Assembly: GCF_001940525.2 (NCBI RefSeq)
Contig: NZ_CP019437.1
Coordinates: 3,459,501 to 3,523,500, forward strand
Length of the DNA: 64,000 bases
Direction: 5' to 3'
DNA from: Thioclava nitratireducens
Lineage (GTDB): Bacteria; Pseudomonadota; Alphaproteobacteria; Rhodobacterales; Rhodobacteraceae
Below the pieces are notes generated by a model that searched no databases, had not been told where the DNA came from, and saw nothing but the letters and a program-made list of their open reading frames with translations. Positions 61,207-64,000 of the stretch are shown one piece after another. Both the position numbers and the translations under genes were made by a program. Every line of letters begins with the position of its first letter. The first letter of the stretch is position 1.

Positions 61207-61257
61207 AGCGCGCTCTGGCTAGCGCGGGCGCGGCGACTTGGCAAGGCCGCTGGGCGC

Positions 61258-62034
61258 TCAACGCCCCTCGAATTTCGGCGCGCGCTTCTCGAGGAACGCC
61301 GTCACGCCTTCGCGGAAATCGTGACTCTGACCGAGGCTGCCCTGCAGCTCCGCTTCCAGTTCCAGCTGGGTCGACAGATCATTGCTGTAACCTTCGCGCA
61401 GCGAGCGCTTCACCGCGCGATAGGCCGCCGTCGGACCATTGGCCAGATGCGCCGCCCGGGTGCGCCAGTGGTGGTCGAAATCGACCTCGGCGATGGCCTC
61501 CCAGATCATGCCCCAATCGGCCGCCTGCCGCGCCGTGATCTTGTCGGCAAACAGAGCCATGCCCATTGCGCGGGCAAAGCCCACCTGACGCGGCAGCCAA
61601 TAGGTGCCGCCCGCATCCGGCATCAGCCCGATCCGCGTGAAGGCCTGAATGAAGCTCGCCGCTTCCGAGGCGATCACCACATCCGCGGCCAGCGCAATAT
61701 TCGCACCCGCCCCTGCCGCAGGCCCGTTCACCGCGGAGACCACGGGCAGCGGGCTCTCGTAGATCGCTTTGAGCATCGGCTCGTACTCGTCGCGCAGCAC
61801 CCGCTCCAGATCGAGCCCGGCCGCCGAGACGCCATCGCCCAGATCCTGCCCCGAGCAGAAGGCGCGGCCCGCGCCGGTCAGCACGATCACCCGTGCCTCA
61901 TCCTCGGCGCGTTTCACCGCCTCGAGGATTTCCGCGCGCATCTGCGCGTTAAGCGCGTTCATTACATCGGGCCGGTTGAGCGTGATCACCGCGACCTGCT
62001 CTTCGACCTCGTAACGGATAACCTTGAACACCAT
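61258..62034 (-). CDS. Enoyl-CoA hydratase/isomerase family protein (PaaG-like)
   Basis: A 258-residue crotonase-fold enzyme. The oxyanion-hole segments are AFCSGQDLGDG near residue 59 and VNGPAAGAGANIALAADVVIA near 103; the acid residue segment IGLMPDAGGTYWLPR lies near 131. The close resemblance is to PaaG, 2-(1,2-epoxy-1,2-dihydrophenyl)acetyl-CoA isomerase, but no other phenylacetate genes are in the window, so a general beta-oxidation role is possible. It lies 104 bp downstream of the thiolase gene, same strand. Confidence 0.88.
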   Translation of the reverse strand: MVFKVIRYEVEEQVAVITLNRPDVMNALNAQMRAEILEAVKRAEDEARVIVLTGAGRAFCSGQDLGDGVSAAGLDLERVLRDEYEPMLKAIYESPLPVVSAVNGPAAGAGANIALAADVVIASEAASFIQAFTRIGLMPDAGGTYWLPRQVGFARAMGMALFADKITARQAADWGMIWEAIAEVDFDHHWRTRAAHLANGPTAAYRAVKRSLREGYSNDLSTQLELEAELQGSLGQSHDFREGVTAFLEKRAPKFEGR

Positions 62035-62138
62035 CTGGAAAACGCGCCTCCCTCTTTGTCGCGCGCCCACGATAACGCGGGTCACGCGAAGGGAAAGCGG
62101 AACGGGGCGTCACACGCGCAACGCCCACACCGATTTAT

Positions 62139-63314
62139 TCAGAAGATCTCGAACAGGCCCGCAGCCCCCTGCCCGCCGCCGATGCACATCGACACGACGC
62201 CGTAGCGCGCACCGCGGCGCTTGCCTTCCAGCAGGATATGGCCCGCCATGCGCGCGCCCGACATGCCATAGGGATGGCCGATCGAGATCGCGCCGCCATT
62301 GACGTTGAGCTTATCGTCGGGAATGCCCAGCCAGTCGCGGCAATAGAGAAGCTGCGAAGCGAAGGCCTCGTTGATCTCCCACAGGTCAATATCGTCGATG
62401 GAGAGCCCCGCACGCTCCAGCAGGCGCGGAATCGCGAAGACCGGACCGATGCCCATCTCGTCAGGCGCACAGCCCGCAACCGCCATGCCCCGGAACGCGC
62501 CCAGCGGCGCCAGCCCACGCCGCGCGGCTTCCTCGGCGGACATCACCACGCAGGCGGACGCGCCGTCGGAGAGCTGGCTCGCATTGCCTGCGGTCACGCA
62601 CTTGTCGGGGCCCAGCACCGGCTTGAGCCCTTGAAGCCCCTCCAGCGTGGTCTGCGGACGGTTGCATTCGTCGCGTTCCAGCCGCACCGACTGCTCCGAG
62701 ACGTCGCCCGTGGCGTTGTCCTTCACCAGCTTCACCGCCTCGACCGGCACGATCTCGGCATCGAAGCGACCGGCCTCCTGCGCGGCGGCGGTGCGCGTCT
62801 GGCTTTGCAGCGCATAGGCATCCTGCGCCTCGCGGGTTACGCCATAGCGTTCGGCCACGACCTCCGCCGTCTCGATCATCGACATGTAATAGGCGTCGGG
62901 CACGCCGGGGCTGCGGTAGCGATAGCCGTTCCAATGCTCGTTCTGCACCAGCGAGATCGAGTCGAGCCCGCCCGCAAGCGCCACGTCCATCTCGCCCGTC
63001 ATCACGCCATGAGCCGCCGCCGCGATCGCGTTGAGGCCCGAGGCGCATTGCCGGTCCAGCGTGACGCCCGCCACGGAGTCGGCCAGGCCCGACGCCTGCG
63101 CGATATGGCGCGCCACGTTGACGCCGGTGGAGCCCTGCGTGAGGGCCGAGCCGAAGATCGCATCGGCGATCTCGCCGCCCTCAAGGCCTGCACGGGAGAC
63201 GGCCGCGCGCACGGCATGAGCGGCCAGCGCCGGGCCTTCGAGATTGTTGAACGCGCCGCGATAGGCCTTGCCGATGGGCGTGCGGGCGGTGGAGACGATG
63301 ACAGCGTCGCGCAT
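62139..63314 (-). CDS. Acetyl-CoA C-acyltransferase (thiolase)
   Basis: A 391-residue thiolase. The acyl-accepting Cys90 is in [11 protein letters not shown], the His is in [16 protein letters not shown] near 345, and the second Cys is in [13 protein letters not shown] at the C-terminus. It cleaves 3-ketoacyl-CoA or condenses acetyl-CoA; chain specificity is not clear. The ATG at 63314 has GAGGA 6 nt upstream. The M20 peptidase gene ends 8 nt upstream, so the two are co-transcribed. Confidence 0.94.
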   Translation of the reverse strand: MRDAVIVSTARTPIGKAYRGAFNNLEGPALAAHAVRAAVSRAGLEGGEIADAIFGSALTQGSTGVNVARHIAQASGLADSVAGVTLDRQCASGLNAIAAAAHGVMTGEMDVALAGGLDSISLVQNEHWNGYRYRSPGVPDAYYMSMIETAEVVAERYGVTREAQDAYALQSQTRTAAAQEAGRFDAEIVPVEAVKLVKDNATGDVSEQSVRLERDECNRPQTTLEGLQGLKPVLGPDKCVTAGNASQLSDGASACVVMSAEEAARRGLAPLGAFRGMAVAGCAPDEMGIGPVFAIPRLLERAGLSIDDIDLWEINEAFASQLLYCRDWLGIPDDKLNVNGGAISIGHPYGMSGARMAGHILLEGKRRGARYGVVSMCIGGGQGAAGLFEIF

Positions 63315-63322
63315 GGGTATCC

Positions 63323-64000
63323 TCAGATGGTTTCGAGCCCGCACCAGTCCGCGATGAACAGGGCGGTGCTCTGGGTGATGCGACGGATGCTTTCCAGCTC
63401 GACGCGCTCGTTGAAGCCGTGGATCGCCTCGGCACGCGGCCCGTAGACCAGCGCGGGCGTGTCGGCATAGAGCCCGAAGAAACGGGCATCGGTGGTCGCG
63501 GTGATCGCCACGCGGTCGAGATCACTCTCGTTGACGCTGCGATGCGCCCCTTCGAGAGCACCAATCGCGGCCTTCGCCGTGGCGGAGTGGTCGTCGGAAA
63601 GCGCATAGCCCTCGGCCATGAAGCCGTGCCAGACGATCTCGGGCAGCGAGTTCTTCAGGAAGGCGTTATTGCGCGCGGCGTCCATGATGGTCTCGGTGAT
63701 CTCGGCACGCGCGGCGGCGATATCCTGACCCGGATAGATCGCGATGCGCATGTCGAAGATGCACCAGGCCGGGACGGAGGACGCCCAATCGCCTCCCTGG
63801 ATCTTGCCGATATTGAGGTTGATCGGATGATGGACGTGGGCGAAATCCCCGTGCCGATAACCCGGCGCGTTCCAGCGCTCCTCCAGCCCGTGCAGCGCCT
63901 CGATCAGCGGGATTGCGGCCTCGATCGCATTGGCGCCGGTGCCAGCATAGGCCACATGTGTGGGCAGCCCCTTCAGGTGCACCTGCGCCCAGACCACGCC
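63323..64000 (-). CDS. M20-family metallopeptidase/deacylase (N-terminal part outside the window)
   Basis: The last 225 codons of an ArgE/DapE-type zinc hydrolase; the gene continues past the right edge. Visible are the dimerisation-domain segments [21 protein letters not shown] and [18 protein letters not shown], and the C-terminal catalytic part TDARFF and the metal-binding His in [15 protein letters not shown]. The first metal ligands (HxDVVP type) lie outside. Substrate unknown; it is 8 nt upstream of the thiolase gene. Confidence 0.88.
   Translation of the reverse strand, partial: GVVWAQVHLKGLPTHVAYAGTGANAIEAAIPLIEALHGLEERWNAPGYRHGDFAHVHHPINLNIGKIQGGDWASSVPAWCIFDMRIAIYPGQDIAAARAEITETIMDAARNNAFLKNSLPEIVWHGFMAEGYALSDDHSATAKAAIGALEGAHRSVNESDLDRVAITATTDARFFGLYADTPALVYGPRAEAIHGFNERVELESIRRITQSTALFIADWCGLETI

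Overview
The window is a dense, GC-rich chromosomal stretch from an alphaproteobacterium, almost certainly a Rhodobacterales/Rhodobacteraceae member. The cell-cycle regulator GcrA, the ParA-like division ATPase MipZ, a class I lysyl-tRNA synthetase, a DUF3572 protein, a VPLPA-CTERM protein and the lgt/methyltransferase/pgeF block divergent from ubiK all fit this. There is no rRNA, CRISPR array, insertion sequence, integrase or prophage module. Two tRNA genes, tRNA-Gly(UCC) and tRNA-Leu(UAA), are present. The genus cannot be read from the sequence alone.

Layout. 1-2.7 kb: envelope and housekeeping block (pgeF, methyltransferase, lgt; ubiK divergent). 2.9-6.2 kb: phoH and miaB with a small secreted-protein gene between them. 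6.4-10.4 kb: a possible glycosyltransferase-like protein, a two-gene hemP unit, tRNA-Gly, an SRAP protein, DUF952, pyrD and arsC. 10.5-20.2 kb: an eight-gene minus-strand acetate cluster in the order acs, adk, DUF4212, actP, CBS/DUF294 protein, small membrane protein, lone receiver, and a membrane sensor fused to a DnaQ-type exonuclease. 20.6-28.2 kb: HugZ-like protein, a beta-helix protein, CHAD, lysS, TerB-like, dacB. 28.3-35.2 kb: nadD and a gas-sensing pair (H-NOX plus HNOBA-GGDEF), DUF4153, a HAD phosphatase, DUF3572, and a PleD-type diguanylate cyclase. 35.3-37.8 kb: an ECF sigma factor, a membrane anti-sigma candidate and a periplasmic metal-sensor-like protein, with an EF-hand protein upstream. 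38-44.7 kb: small metabolic and repair genes (DUF983, NUDIX, DMT transporter, two lipoproteins, aldo/keto reductase, msrB, aidB-like, cupin). 44.7-51.7 kb: ychF, VOC, trpA, ABC-2 permease, gcrA, rimO, CAP protein, K+ channel. 51.7-56.1 kb: two related small secreted proteins, ettA, mipZ and a 46-codon gene. 56.2-64 kb: VPLPA-CTERM protein, acyl-CoA synthetase, ABC exporter, tRNA-Leu, enoyl-CoA hydratase, thiolase and an M20 peptidase cut by the window edge.

How the genes work together. The most coherent system is the acetate cluster: ActP with its small DUF4212 partner imports a monocarboxylate, Acs activates it and makes AMP, and the linked Adk can return AMP to ADP. The downstream half looks regulatory: a cNMP/CBS/nucleotidyltransferase-like protein, a receiver, and a PAS-containing membrane protein whose kinase core has lost its histidine and which ends in an intact DEDDh exonuclease. 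Two diguanylate cyclase loci lie within 7 kb of each other, one paired with H-NOX, so c-di-GMP signalling is a second theme. The ECF sigma trio is a third, self-contained signalling unit.
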